Assembly (NCBI GenBank): GCA_016177265.1
Contig: JACOVP010000032.1
Location: 1 to 14,235 of the forward strand
Reading direction: 5' to 3'
DNA length: 14,235 bases
DNA from: Candidatus Woesearchaeota archaeon
GTDB taxonomy: Archaea; Nanobdellota; Nanobdellia; SCGC-AAA011-G17; UBA489
Part shown: positions 1 through 7,694 of the stretch, one piece after another
Layout of the letters: every line of letters starts with the position of its first letter
How positions within the stretch are numbered: position 1 is the first letter of the stretch
Program-made: the position numbers and the translations under genes
The notes under the pieces: model-generated
What the model saw: only the letters and a program-made list of their open reading frames with translations
The model's database searches: none
What the model was told of the DNA's origin: nothing

Positions 1-25
1 ATCCATACTCTTTCATCTTTAGCAT
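1..25 (-). CDS. Possible 5' end of a leftward gene, cut by the window edge
   Basis: On the minus strand an ATG at 25, with a second in-frame ATG at 16, opens a frame that runs off the left edge after about eight codons (MLKMKEYG). A purine-rich AGAGGAGA (complement of 26-33) touches the first ATG and lies about 9 nt before the second, so the ATG at 16 is the better start if this is real. Product unknown; too short to judge. Confidence 0.25.
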
Positions 26-121
26 TCTCCTCTAACATGTCGCCAGCGTAATTTTTTGACCGTCAATAACCACCGAATCAAAAACTTCATTTTTAAAATT
101 TTCGTATTTGTAACTACAGAT

Positions 122-132
122 ACCTTTATATA
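122..132 (+). promoter_or_regulatory. Archaeal BRE/TATA-like promoter of the 157 gene
   Basis: ACC followed by TTTATATA (125-132) leaves 24 nt before the ATG at 157. That spacing puts transcription start at or next to the start codon. The rest of 26-121 is AT-rich and shows no convincing gene. Confidence 0.6.
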
Positions 133-156
133 CTCTCTAACCTCTATATTCTAGCA

Positions 157-993
157 ATGGTATCAAACGACCTTTCAGGAAAAGTAGCAATATCTACCGT
201 TACTTTATTTAGAACCTCTCCAGCAGATCAAATACGCGCAAGATTAGCATTAGACTCTATAGCACAAGCGAGTAACTTGGGATATTCTGTGGACATGGCT
301 GATGGCGGTTCTGCTGACGAATTTTTACGCGAAGCAGAAAGACGAGGCGCAATAGTTAATGCTTTACCAGGCAAGACTTTTGGTGAACGCACTCGCTATG
401 GTGTTCAACGTGGTTATGCTGCTGGAAGACCTGTCTTAATGCGCTTAGAAATTGAAAAAACACCCCTTATAAGTCAAATTCAAACATTTGCATCACCTCT
501 CTTTACTGGAGACGCAGATTTTGTTGTTCCCCACCGTGGTGGATCAACTGAAGATCTCTTTCATTTAGGATATCCTATTGCTCAAGCATGTGCTGAAAAA
601 TTCGGAGATCGTTGGTTCAAAGATTTAACAGGCATTCCCTTTGAGCTAGATATGTGGGGAGGCACACGCGCATGGCGCAGAGAGCTTTCTCCTTATTTCT
701 TAGATGCTACTATTGATACAGAATATCCTGGAGCAGATGGCAAACCAAACAATTGGGCATGCTACTTTGTTCCTGTTGCCCGCATCTTACGAGACGCTCC
801 ATCAAAAGGATTGAAAATCAAAAGTGTTCCTATAACCTTTCATTATCCTCCAGAACAAGCTGCAATAGAATGTGCTGATCCCGCATTTACAGAAAAAAGA
901 CGAGTTCAATTAGAACTCATTACTCGTGCTTTATATAAAGAATGGTCAAAAACTCATACACCCTTTACAAGCATAGGTGTCGCCTATCAATAA
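157..993 (+). CDS. Putative GT-A-fold glycosyltransferase-like protein
   Basis: This is a 278-residue soluble protein with no signal peptide or membrane segment. The N-terminus (residues 10-50) alternates a hydrophobic strand (VAISTVTLF), a helix and a second strand ending in DMADGGSADEF. That resembles the nucleotide-binding half of GT2-type glycosyltransferases, where the second strand leads into a D-G-S/G-x-D turn. LMRLEIEK (residues 94-101) sits roughly where a GT-A enzyme carries its metal-binding acidic motif, but it is not a canonical DxD. DLTGIPFELDMWGG (156-169), followed by TRAWRREL, recalls the D-x-T-G-G/F acceptor region of dolichol-phosphate sugar synthases. The gene is monocistronic and ends 4 nt from the convergent GT-C gene. 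The fold and the glycan context are inferred from motifs and neighbours; the substrate is unknown and a non-enzymatic nucleotide-sugar-binding role is possible. Confidence 0.6.
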   Translation: MVSNDLSGKVAISTVTLFRTSPADQIRARLALDSIAQASNLGYSVDMADGGSADEFLREAERRGAIVNALPGKTFGERTRYGVQRGYAAGRPVLMRLEIEKTPLISQIQTFASPLFTGDADFVVPHRGGSTEDLFHLGYPIAQACAEKFGDRWFKDLTGIPFELDMWGGTRAWRRELSPYFLDATIDTEYPGADGKPNNWACYFVPVARILRDAPSKGLKIKSVPITFHYPPEQAAIECADPAFTEKRRVQLELITRALYKEWSKTHTPFTSIGVAYQ

Positions 994-997
994 TTCT

Positions 998-2506
998 TTA
1001 TCTTTCTACAACTTTTATATGTTTTATTGTTGTCCCTGGTAGATTTCTTACTTTTTCTCTCTCTGTTTCTGGCAGTGCTTTATCATCGTAAGAATAGAAA
1101 TCATAATCATCAAAAATAAGATTTCCTTCTTTAAACTCTTCCAGCGATTGTATATGTTGATATGTAGGCTGCAGACCGAAATGTGCGAAGAGCCAATTCA
1201 TGTTTCTCTTGTTGTCACCATAATAGACAATTGTTGGTGTTGCTGTTTCTTTTGCGATTGTCTGCACGACCTCAATGCGATATTTATAGGGAATTCCAAA
1301 GAGACTATCTGTTCCACCATTGCGATCAACAACTGTGTAAAAATTTATTACAAAAAATATAAAACAACTAATAACTAGACAGATACCTACTATTGCTGTT
1401 TTTGTGCACTTCTCTTTTAACTTGTTCAACGCGATAGCGGCTATGAGGAATTGTGCCGGAAGAATGGGAATGAAGAAATGCGGACTGACGTTCTTCCCTA
1501 TTAAGATAAACATAAGTACTGGCGTGAACCACCATAATAAAATCAACGCGATTGTTTTCTCTTTGGTTCTGTGCTTTATCACACGATACGTTGTATAAGC
1601 AAGTGCCGCTAGCACGCCTGCAATTATTATTCCCGTGACGATTTTGACAAATATAGGTATAACTGTTACTGTGCCTAGCAAATATTTTGTCAGCAAAGGC
1701 GTTGTATAAAGTATTGGGATGCCTAAGGATTCCAGAACCACCGCTACAAATGTACTCGGATATCGCGCGCTGGCGAATGTGAACAGACTGCCCCATGAAT
1801 TTGTCTGTATAATATATATTATATAAGGAATGTATAGCACTGCAGTTATGCCTAATGATTTATATAATACTGTTTTCTTTAATAGATCTCTTCTCCATAT
1901 TAATAAAGCAACAATCAAGAAAGGAAAGACCATTAGACTAGACAAATGCAATTGTGTTGCTAGTGCTAATGCAATAAAACTTGGCAATAAAAATTTATCT
2001 TCTCTGCTGACAATCACCTTTGCAAGACAGTAAACAAAAGCCATGATAAATGGCGGCAAATAATTAGGATTGCTTCCATATGAAGACACGTGCAGAATAA
2101 ACCAAGGACTGAAGGCGAACAACGCTGCAGCACTTAGACCTACAAACTCATTGAAGAATTCTTTTCCAAAGCGATAACATAACCATACTGCCACCATATT
2201 TAGTAGCATAATCAACACGCTGGGCATTAAAGGATACCAATACTCATTTGGCGCCAGCACTAATGAGCCTGCAATCATGTAATACATCAACGGACCGAAA
2301 CTTTGCTGCGGAGAATCTTCTTGCAAATCTGCATGGACTCCTCTTAAGATCAATTCACCATTGAGGATACGTTCGCTGTGATGAATATCGCGAGCCATCT
2401 CATGTTCAAAACGGTAGAGATCTAAGAATGGTAAACGAATTGCAATAAACCCTAGCAAAATTAACAGCAAAAGCCATTTTGTTTTATTGAATGTCTTTTC
2501 TTTCAT
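998..2506 (-). CDS. Polytopic GT-C family glycosyltransferase (ArnT/PMT-like)
   Basis: This 502-residue integral membrane protein has a first transmembrane helix at residues 11-30, many further hydrophobic helices up to about 395, and a C-terminal soluble tail of roughly 105 residues. Directly after helix 1 comes RFEHEMARD (32-40), with acidic residues E34, E36 and D40. This is the position and style of the catalytic acidic motif in the first outer loop of GT39/GT83-type enzymes, which transfer a sugar from a polyprenyl-phosphate donor outside the membrane. The large first loop (about 31-70) fits the family. A TATA-like box lies 24 nt upstream, and the divergent neighbour at 2590 encodes a Dpm1-like donor synthase, so the two may form a donor-making and donor-using pair. 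The family is moderately sure; donor and acceptor are unknown. Confidence 0.75.
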   Translation of the reverse strand: MKEKTFNKTKWLLLLILLGFIAIRLPFLDLYRFEHEMARDIHHSERILNGELILRGVHADLQEDSPQQSFGPLMYYMIAGSLVLAPNEYWYPLMPSVLIMLLNMVAVWLCYRFGKEFFNEFVGLSAAALFAFSPWFILHVSSYGSNPNYLPPFIMAFVYCLAKVIVSREDKFLLPSFIALALATQLHLSSLMVFPFLIVALLIWRRDLLKKTVLYKSLGITAVLYIPYIIYIIQTNSWGSLFTFASARYPSTFVAVVLESLGIPILYTTPLLTKYLLGTVTVIPIFVKIVTGIIIAGVLAALAYTTYRVIKHRTKEKTIALILLWWFTPVLMFILIGKNVSPHFFIPILPAQFLIAAIALNKLKEKCTKTAIVGICLVISCFIFFVINFYTVVDRNGGTDSLFGIPYKYRIEVVQTIAKETATPTIVYYGDNKRNMNWLFAHFGLQPTYQHIQSLEEFKEGNLIFDDYDFYSYDDKALPETEREKVRNLPGTTIKHIKVVER

Positions 2507-2530
2507 TGCTCTTAAGCTACGTAGCGCTTC

Positions 2531-2538
2531 TTTAAAAA
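2531..2538 (-). promoter_or_regulatory. TATA-like box of the GT-C gene
   Basis: TTTTTAAA on the minus strand ends 24 nt before the ATG at 2506. It is one half of an 83-bp divergent promoter region (2507-2589). Confidence 0.5.
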
Positions 2539-2557
2539 GATAGCTTCTTCATCGGAA

Positions 2558-2568
2558 ACCTTATAAAT
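2558..2568 (+). promoter_or_regulatory. BRE/TATA-like promoter of the Dpm1-like gene
   Basis: GGAAACC followed by TTATAAAT (2561-2568) leaves 21 nt to the ATG at 2590. The ACC directly before the box is shared with the boxes at 125, 10051 and 14078. Confidence 0.6.
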
Positions 2569-2589
2569 CTGCATTTAGTCGAGAGTTTT

Positions 2590-3300
2590 ATGAAACCTTT
2601 TTTATCAGTCGTCATTTCTGCACTGAATGAGGAGAAGACAGTGCAAGCAGTTCTTACTAATGTCCTCAAGGTTTTTGACAAACATAAGATTAACGCAGAA
2701 CTTATTTTTTTGAACAACCACAGCACTGATAACACAGGAAAATTCGCAGATGTTGTAGCAAAAAAAGACAAACGACTCAAAGTCATTCATCGCTATAACC
2801 GAGAAAACAAAGACTTGGGCAGCTCTTTATGTGAAGGACTTTCCAGTGTCAAAGGACAATACTTTACAATCATGGACTGCGACCTCTCTCATGATCCTGA
2901 AGAAATTCCTAATCTTATGAAACATATCCACGAAGCAGATATTGTTATCGGCTCTCGGTTTGTCAAAGGCGGAAAAGCAGATATGACTCTCAAACGCCAA
3001 ATTATCAGCAGATCTTATAATTTATTCGCACGTGTCTTCCTTAGAACGAACATCAAGGATCTCACTACAGGCTTCAAGCTTTACAGAGCTGATATTTTAC
3101 ACAATATTACTTTAGAAAGCACTGGCTTTGGACTGCATGTAGAGCTGCTTGCAAAAGCATTGCTTAAAGGCTATAAAGCAAAAGAGATTCCTATCTACTA
3201 CAAACGAAGCGACAAAAAATCAACCCTGAGCTATCGAAGACAATTCAAATCGTATGTCTTGCCTGTGCTCAAGGCTTTTTGGTGGAAATTATCCCATTAA
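2590..3300 (+). CDS. Dolichol-/polyprenyl-phosphate sugar synthase, Dpm1-like GT2
   Basis: This 236-residue GT2 enzyme is predicted to transfer a hexose from a nucleotide sugar to polyprenyl (dolichyl) phosphate on the cytoplasmic membrane face. The order of motifs is typical: LSVVISALNEEKTV (5-18) at the nucleotide site, NNHSTDNT (42-49), MDCDLSHDPEE (95-105) with the metal-binding DxD, GSRFVKGG (121-128) and DLTTGFKLYR (157-166). There is no C-terminal transmembrane domain, so this is the short Dpm1 type rather than the DPMS/GtrB type with added helices. It is transcribed divergently from the GT-C gene that could use its product, and it ends 1 nt from the convergent epimerase gene. Whether the sugar is mannose or glucose cannot be read from the sequence. 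Confidence 0.88.
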   Translation: MKPFLSVVISALNEEKTVQAVLTNVLKVFDKHKINAELIFLNNHSTDNTGKFADVVAKKDKRLKVIHRYNRENKDLGSSLCEGLSSVKGQYFTIMDCDLSHDPEEIPNLMKHIHEADIVIGSRFVKGGKADMTLKRQIISRSYNLFARVFLRTNIKDLTTGFKLYRADILHNITLESTGFGLHVELLAKALLKGYKAKEIPIYYKRSDKKSTLSYRRQFKSYVLPVLKAFWWKLSH

Positions 3301-3301
3301 T

Positions 3302-4261
3302 TTATTTCTTAATTTTTTCTTTCCAATATTCTACTGTCTTCTTTAATCCGTCTTCCACAGTATATTTTGGCACCCAACCCAGTTTTTCTTTCGCTTTAGC
3401 AGCATCTAGAGATAAGAATTCCTCAACAACTGGTCTCCATGGATAATTTGGAGGGAAGCTGTGTATAATCTCTCCTTTGAAACCCGTGATCTCTTTTAGC
3501 TTCTTTGCAATCTCTTTCATCGGCATCTTATTACCTGTGCCAAAATTGAATATTTCGTTTTTCACATCAGTCTGTATCATTTTGATATACGCGTCAACAT
3601 GATCCGTAACATACATCATGTCTCTGACTGCTTCTGGTGTTCCTATATACACTGTCTCGCCTTTCAACATCTGCGTAGCGATATATTCTGTGACGAATCC
3701 TGTCTGATTTTTTCTTCCAAAGGTATTACAAGCACGGGAGATAAGATAGGGAAGACTGAACGCCTTATTCGCCATTCTGATATACTCCTCGCATGCGACT
3801 TTAGAGACCGCATAAGGGCTTCCCGGATTTGACTTTACTGTTTCTTTGAATGGAGTCCTTGCTTCTTGGAAACCATATGTCTCCATGGTGGAGGCGAAGA
3901 TGAACTTTTCAAACGATGGCAACTGCAAGGCACAGTGGATCAGATTAATCGTGCCCAGGTAATTTGTTTCATTAAATTCTATAGGCAATTCGAATGATGC
4001 ACGAACTGCAGTCTGAGCACCAATATGCACAATCTGTTGCGGAGAAATGTCCGCAATAATTTTTCTAATCACGCTGTAGTCTGTTAAATTTCCTTTTCTA
4101 ATGTGAATCTTATTGAGGATGTCTTTAATGTGGTCGAAAGAATTACTATTGGAAGTCTCTCTCACTAAGGCATAGACTTCATAGTCTCCCATTTCAACTA
4201 ATTTTCTTGCTACTTCTGCAGCGATAAATCCTGTAATGCCTGTCAAAAATATTTTTTTCAT
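3302..4261 (-). CDS. NAD-dependent nucleotide-sugar epimerase/dehydratase (extended SDR)
   Basis: This 319-residue soluble enzyme has an N-terminal Rossmann motif TGITGFIA (residues 7-14), in which the third glycine of the usual TGxxGxxG is alanine. The extended-SDR catalytic set is present: S124-T125 in FASTMETYG, and Y150 and K154 in SPYAVSK. SRACNTFGRKNQTG and RDMMYVTDHVDAY fit the sugar-nucleotide-binding C-terminal half. It is probably a 4-epimerase or 4,6-dehydratase acting on a CDP-, GDP- or UDP-hexose; the reaction cannot be fixed by eye. It begins 2 nt after the stop of the upstream nucleotidyltransferase and has a GAGGGG ribosome binding site inside that gene's end (complement of 4270-4275, 8 nt from the start). 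The two are therefore one operon and probably act in sequence. Confidence 0.88.
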   Translation of the reverse strand: MKKIFLTGITGFIAAEVARKLVEMGDYEVYALVRETSNSNSFDHIKDILNKIHIRKGNLTDYSVIRKIIADISPQQIVHIGAQTAVRASFELPIEFNETNYLGTINLIHCALQLPSFEKFIFASTMETYGFQEARTPFKETVKSNPGSPYAVSKVACEEYIRMANKAFSLPYLISRACNTFGRKNQTGFVTEYIATQMLKGETVYIGTPEAVRDMMYVTDHVDAYIKMIQTDVKNEIFNFGTGNKMPMKEIAKKLKEITGFKGEIIHSFPPNYPWRPVVEEFLSLDAAKAKEKLGWVPKYTVEDGLKKTVEYWKEKIKK

Positions 4262-4263
4262 AG

Positions 4264-4971
4264 TTATCGCCCCTCGAAAAATTCTTTATATTTTCCTTCT
4301 AATTCTTCAAGATCTTTCAAATTATCCAATGTTCTCCAAAAGCCGAAATGTTGATATGCTTTTAACTCACCTTTTTTAGCTAAATCAACAAATGTTGTCT
4401 GCTCTATATTTCCTTTTTCTGGAAGCAGAGGGACTATCCGTTTGTTAAAAATGTAAATTCCTGAATTAATTAAGTGACTTGTCAGAACAGGCTTCTCTCT
4501 AAATGTAGTAATTGTAAAATTATCACCAATATCCAATACACCATAAGGACTCGGCAATGGACAAGCGACTAAAGACACTGTTGGCTTATGCAATTTATGG
4601 AATCCTTGAAGACTTTTCAAAGATAAATCGGTTAACTCATCACCATTCATGGCAATGAAATCTTCATCAGTCACTTTATGATTCTCTATAGCCTTTCGGA
4701 ATGCGTCTCCAGTACCTGCTGCTCCGGTATGATCATTAAACACAATCTCTATTTCTTTGTTCTTGTAATTCTTAAAATGCTCATATAATGCTTCTTTCTT
4801 ATAATCTACACCGATGATGACTTTTTTAATGCCGTTTTCTGCCAGCCACTCTACAATCCACTCGATTATTGGCTTTCCAGCTACTTTAATAAGGGGTTTT
4901 GGAATGTCCTGCGTCAATGGCATGAGGCGTATACCCTTTCCACCAGCTAGGACTATAGCAGTTTTGAGCAT
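4264..4971 (-). CDS. Sugar-phosphate nucleotidyltransferase
   Basis: This 235-residue enzyme activates a sugar 1-phosphate with an NTP, releasing pyrophosphate. The signature LAGGKGIRLMPLT with a following PKPLIKVAGKPI (8-36) is the nucleotide-binding loop of the GlmU/RmlA/GMP-pyrophosphorylase family. MNGDELTD (108-115) supplies the metal-binding aspartate; REKP (158-161) and INSGIYIF (168-175) are conserved sugar-site segments. The protein ends soon after GFWRTLDNLKDLEEL (210-224), without a left-handed beta-helix, so it is the short form. The FWxxxDxxxD element recalls glucose-1-phosphate cytidylyltransferases as well as thymidylyl- and mannose-1-phosphate guanylyltransferases, and the nucleotide is uncertain. 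It is first gene of a two-gene operon with the epimerase/dehydratase, led by a TATA-like box 21 nt upstream. Confidence 0.88.
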   Translation of the reverse strand: MLKTAIVLAGGKGIRLMPLTQDIPKPLIKVAGKPIIEWIVEWLAENGIKKVIIGVDYKKEALYEHFKNYKNKEIEIVFNDHTGAAGTGDAFRKAIENHKVTDEDFIAMNGDELTDLSLKSLQGFHKLHKPTVSLVACPLPSPYGVLDIGDNFTITTFREKPVLTSHLINSGIYIFNKRIVPLLPEKGNIEQTTFVDLAKKGELKAYQHFGFWRTLDNLKDLEELEGKYKEFFEGR

Positions 4972-4992
4972 ACTAAATCTTCGAAAACCGCG

Positions 4993-5000
4993 ATATTTAA
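4993..5000 (-). promoter_or_regulatory. TATA-like box of the nucleotidyltransferase operon
   Basis: TTAAATAT on the minus strand ends 21 nt before the ATG at 4971. The remaining intergenic bases (5001-5072) hold nothing recognisable. Confidence 0.5.
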
Positions 5001-5072
5001 GTTTATCGTTCTCTTTTAGCCCATTTAAATTCGCTCACTATGGACTAGGCTGGTTTAGCATCTTTCTCTGTA

Positions 5073-6242
5073 TTAACTCTCTAAAACTTTTTTATTGAAA
5101 TAATCCCAATTGTATACTTTTTCTACTTCTTCCCTGTTTTTCTTTCCCATTTTCTGCATCACTTGTGGATTCCGCATGAGTTTTTTTATTGCTATCACCA
5201 ACTCACTGACCTTGGTCTCATCAACAACAAAACCATTTATACCCTCTTTAATAATTTCTCGCAAAAGCGGGTAATCACTCGCTATGACTGGCTTTCCACA
5301 TGCCTTATACTCGTGGATTTTTATTGGCGAATAATAATACCCTAATTTCCTGAAAGGCGCATACTTACGATCAAACAAGGCTAAGCAGATGTCGCTCGCA
5401 TTGATATATTCTGGAACTTTCCCTAAAGCTACTTTCCCTATGAAGATAACATTCTCTTGTATTCCCAGTGTTTTCGCTAGTTGTATACACGCATGTAGCT
5501 TCTGACCTTCTCCAATCATCATCAATTTTATCTTTTTATCTTTTTTTGCTAGTTGCGCAATAGCCTGTATCATATATTCGCAACCATGCCACGGTGAGAA
5601 ACTTCCTATGTATAACAAGGTCTTTCCTTTTACGAGATCGTATTTTTTCACTAAACTACTCGATGCCTTTTCTGGCCTAAATTTCCTAGGATCTGCGCCC
5701 GTATGTATGAACAAAATTCTTTTATGCATTATCCCTGCCAAAGATGCTTTATGCGTTACTGTGACGAGCGAAGCTCTATTGACTATAAACGAATGCCATT
5801 TCTTAATTGCTTTCCAGACTAGAGCGTTTTCTTTTATGTCCCCTACTATCACTGGAATGATTGTGTATGGCTCTATAATTTCATATACTGTTTTTCTCCC
5901 TGTCATGTATCCTGCAAGAATTCCTCCCCCACCAAAAATTCTTCCTCTTTCGTACACCATATCTATGTTCTTGGTGATCATCAAGTAACAGGCTACTAAG
6001 AAAGGGAATAGACAATAATTTATTACTCTTAGGAAGGCTAGACTACTCCTTGGGACTCTTATGATGGTGCAGTTTTCTTGTTTTTCCACTAGCGACTGGC
6101 CTTTTTTCCATTTGCAAATCAAGTACACCTGCTGACAGAGCTTTGCCAGCGAATGCACAGCTTCACCTACGTGTGTTGAGCCTCCATGTGCCCCTGGGAA
6201 ATCAACGTCAATGGCTACATATATAACTGTTTTAATAGTCAT
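5073..6242 (-). CDS. GT4 family glycosyltransferase
   Basis: This 389-residue GT-B-fold enzyme is predicted to work at the cytoplasmic side of the membrane using a nucleotide sugar. The N-terminal acceptor domain contains GAHGGSTHVGEAVHSLA (18-33), and residues 71-90 form one hydrophobic, possibly membrane-associated segment. The C-terminal domain starts with LLYIGSFSPWHGCEYMI (209-225), followed by MMIGEG (241-246) and IFIGKV (266-271). The donor site is SPIKIHEYKACGKPVIAS (305-322). The usual E-x7-E pair keeps only the second glutamate (E311), as in the SPxKxxEYxAxGKPV subgroup of GT4. It is a single-gene unit transcribed leftward from the shared promoter at 6254-6281. Donor and acceptor are unknown. 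Confidence 0.88.
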   Translation of the reverse strand: MTIKTVIYVAIDVDFPGAHGGSTHVGEAVHSLAKLCQQVYLICKWKKGQSLVEKQENCTIIRVPRSSLAFLRVINYCLFPFLVACYLMITKNIDMVYERGRIFGGGGILAGYMTGRKTVYEIIEPYTIIPVIVGDIKENALVWKAIKKWHSFIVNRASLVTVTHKASLAGIMHKRILFIHTGADPRKFRPEKASSSLVKKYDLVKGKTLLYIGSFSPWHGCEYMIQAIAQLAKKDKKIKLMMIGEGQKLHACIQLAKTLGIQENVIFIGKVALGKVPEYINASDICLALFDRKYAPFRKLGYYYSPIKIHEYKACGKPVIASDYPLLREIIKEGINGFVVDETKVSELVIAIKKLMRNPQVMQKMGKKNREEVEKVYNWDYFNKKVLES

Positions 6243-6253
6243 AGTATTCTTAT

Positions 6254-6281
6254 CCTAGAAAGCTTTAAATGCATTTCTAGG
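6254..6281. promoter_or_regulatory. Symmetrical divergent promoter: inverted repeat around a TATA core
   Basis: Perfect 8-bp arms CCTAGAAA (6254-6261) and TTTCTAGG (6274-6281) enclose a 12-bp AT-rich core with TTTAAA at 6264-6269. The 8-nt box (6263-6270) ends 20 nt before the leftward ATG at 6242 and 23 nt before the rightward ATG at 6294, so one box can serve both directions. The purine-rich AGAAA on each side lies where the TFB-recognition element would be. It could equally be a repressor operator. Confidence 0.6.
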
Positions 6282-6293
6282 CCTGCATTTCTT

Positions 6294-7694
6294 ATGTTTG
6301 AGTCCCCTGCTTTTAAACTCCTCTCGTGGATAGAATCGCATGAAAAGGGACAGGGGGAGTTTTTGGATAACGCCAACCACCCTATTTGGGGCGTGGAAAA
6401 CACTCATCTCCTCCCTCACACCTTCCACTATTATGGCATCATCAAAGGCTATTTAACTCTCTACAAACATCTTGGCGAGGCTCATTATTTGCATAAAGCT
6501 GAACAAGCTGCTGATTATCTTTGCTCTTTACAGAAAAGCAATGGCCAGTACCGCTATGATGCGTTTGAATTCAATACATCTTCTTCTCAGCAAGGATTGA
6601 CTTTAATCCATAATGCTCTTCCTTCAAGCGCACTGCTGGAACTGTATAAGGAAACTCACAAGCAACTGTACCTCACCACTGCTAAGAAAAATATTTTGTG
6701 GTTTTACTCGCGATTATGGAATGGCAAGTACCTTACGGGATGCGCTAATCAAGATGTTTGCGCTGCCGAAGCTTTACTTTGGCTTTATACCATAGAACAA
6801 AAACCCATCTACAAACAGAGAGCTCTTCAGCTAGCAGACACTTATCTCCAGCTGCAACTACGAGAAGGCAGACTTCGCGGAGGATTCTTACGAGGTTTTC
6901 ATGAACAACATCTAGTTATTCCGTGGTATGATGCAAAAACAATACATTCTTACGCTCTTATGGATGATCTCTTGCATGCAGATCGCTATGCCATTCCCAT
7001 ACAAAAGACTTTAGATTTTCTTCAACGCACTTTTTCCAAGCAAGGTCTGCACCACTGGTATGTCAAGCAAAAGAATGATTGGGTATCTGTGCCTGAGCCG
7101 CATCTCATCGCTCCAGCTGGCTTAGTCTTGGACCTTTTTTCCCGTTACAACATAAAAACCTCCTTTGACTTCCGCAAATATCAACAAGCAGATGGATCCT
7201 TTCCCTTAGCTTCGTGGTATACAGATTACCGGAAAATCCCTAACCTAGGATGGAACCAATTTATGTTCCTCTATCTTGCACAACAGGTTAAAAAACAAGT
7301 ACCTCTTCAACCCCTACGACCTGCCAAAACGCTCTTTCAGGAGAAAAAATATCTAGCTTTTGCAGGAACTATTGCTGGACTTAGCTCTCAAGGATATGTG
7401 GATGTCATCAAAGATCATTTTACTCTCACTTCCCAGCAAATACATCACAAGACCTTTGGCATTTATACAGACTCCGAAAAGGCATTAGATGGCGTTACTC
7501 TCCGATTTCGTATTGAGCGTGGATTATTACACTTTGTAAAACCCCTTGGGAAAGCTTTAAAAGTACCTATTTACCCCTCTTTTCTCAAAATACCCTACCT
7601 TATCTTTGAGTATGTCTTCACTACCCTTATGAAAACACTTTTTTATACAAAACTATTTGATAAGCTAGCAAAACTTCGAGTGTGGAAAAAATGA
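6294..7694 (+). CDS. Cytoplasmic alpha/alpha-toroid protein, glycosidase/epimerase-like, function unknown
   Basis: This is a 466-residue protein. An earlier in-frame ATG at 6186 would overlap the divergent gene and cross the promoter. The start at 6294 lies 23 nt from the TATA core and is preferred. Residues 40-330 form repeated helical hairpins ending in short loops with glycine and aromatic residues: LYKHLGEAHYLHKAEQAADYL (split around 57-76), SALLELYKETHKQLYL (112-127), LLWLYTIEQKPIYKQRALQLA (around 161-181). This is the pattern of (alpha/alpha)6 toroids found in uronyl hydrolases, GH76/GH88-like enzymes, N-acyl-glucosamine epimerases and glucuronyl C5-epimerases. Aromatic and acidic residues gather at W32, H39, H42, Y47, W211, D213, H255-W256 and W308-Y309. 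There is no signal peptide. The last 40 residues (from about 427) are hydrophobic and basic and may touch the membrane. It overlaps the next gene by ATGA. A real catalytic role is inferred, not shown. Confidence 0.8.
   Translation: MFESPAFKLLSWIESHEKGQGEFLDNANHPIWGVENTHLLPHTFHYYGIIKGYLTLYKHLGEAHYLHKAEQAADYLCSLQKSNGQYRYDAFEFNTSSSQQGLTLIHNALPSSALLELYKETHKQLYLTTAKKNILWFYSRLWNGKYLTGCANQDVCAAEALLWLYTIEQKPIYKQRALQLADTYLQLQLREGRLRGGFLRGFHEQHLVIPWYDAKTIHSYALMDDLLHADRYAIPIQKTLDFLQRTFSKQGLHHWYVKQKNDWVSVPEPHLIAPAGLVLDLFSRYNIKTSFDFRKYQQADGSFPLASWYTDYRKIPNLGWNQFMFLYLAQQVKKQVPLQPLRPAKTLFQEKKYLAFAGTIAGLSSQGYVDVIKDHFTLTSQQIHHKTFGIYTDSEKALDGVTLRFRIERGLLHFVKPLGKALKVPIYPSFLKIPYLIFEYVFTTLMKTLFYTKLFDKLAKLRVWKK

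Noticed and set aside
19..90. A 23-codon basic peptide frame on the minus strand (ATG at 90), and an overlapping start-less frame ending at 32
   Set aside because: Very short, no ribosome site or clear promoter, no recognisable family.
1368..1796. A 142-codon minus-strand frame inside the GT-C gene
   Set aside because: It lies in another frame of a clear membrane protein gene, and its composition is not protein-like.
5608..5988. A 126-codon plus-strand frame antisense to the GT4 gene
   Set aside because: The GT4 frame on the other strand has all family motifs; the antisense frame has none.
6186..6293. A longer start (ATG at 6186) for the toroid protein
   Set aside because: It overlaps the 5' end of the divergent GT4 gene and crosses the promoter core; the added 36 residues look unlike the rest of the protein. 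The ATG at 6294 fits the promoter spacing.
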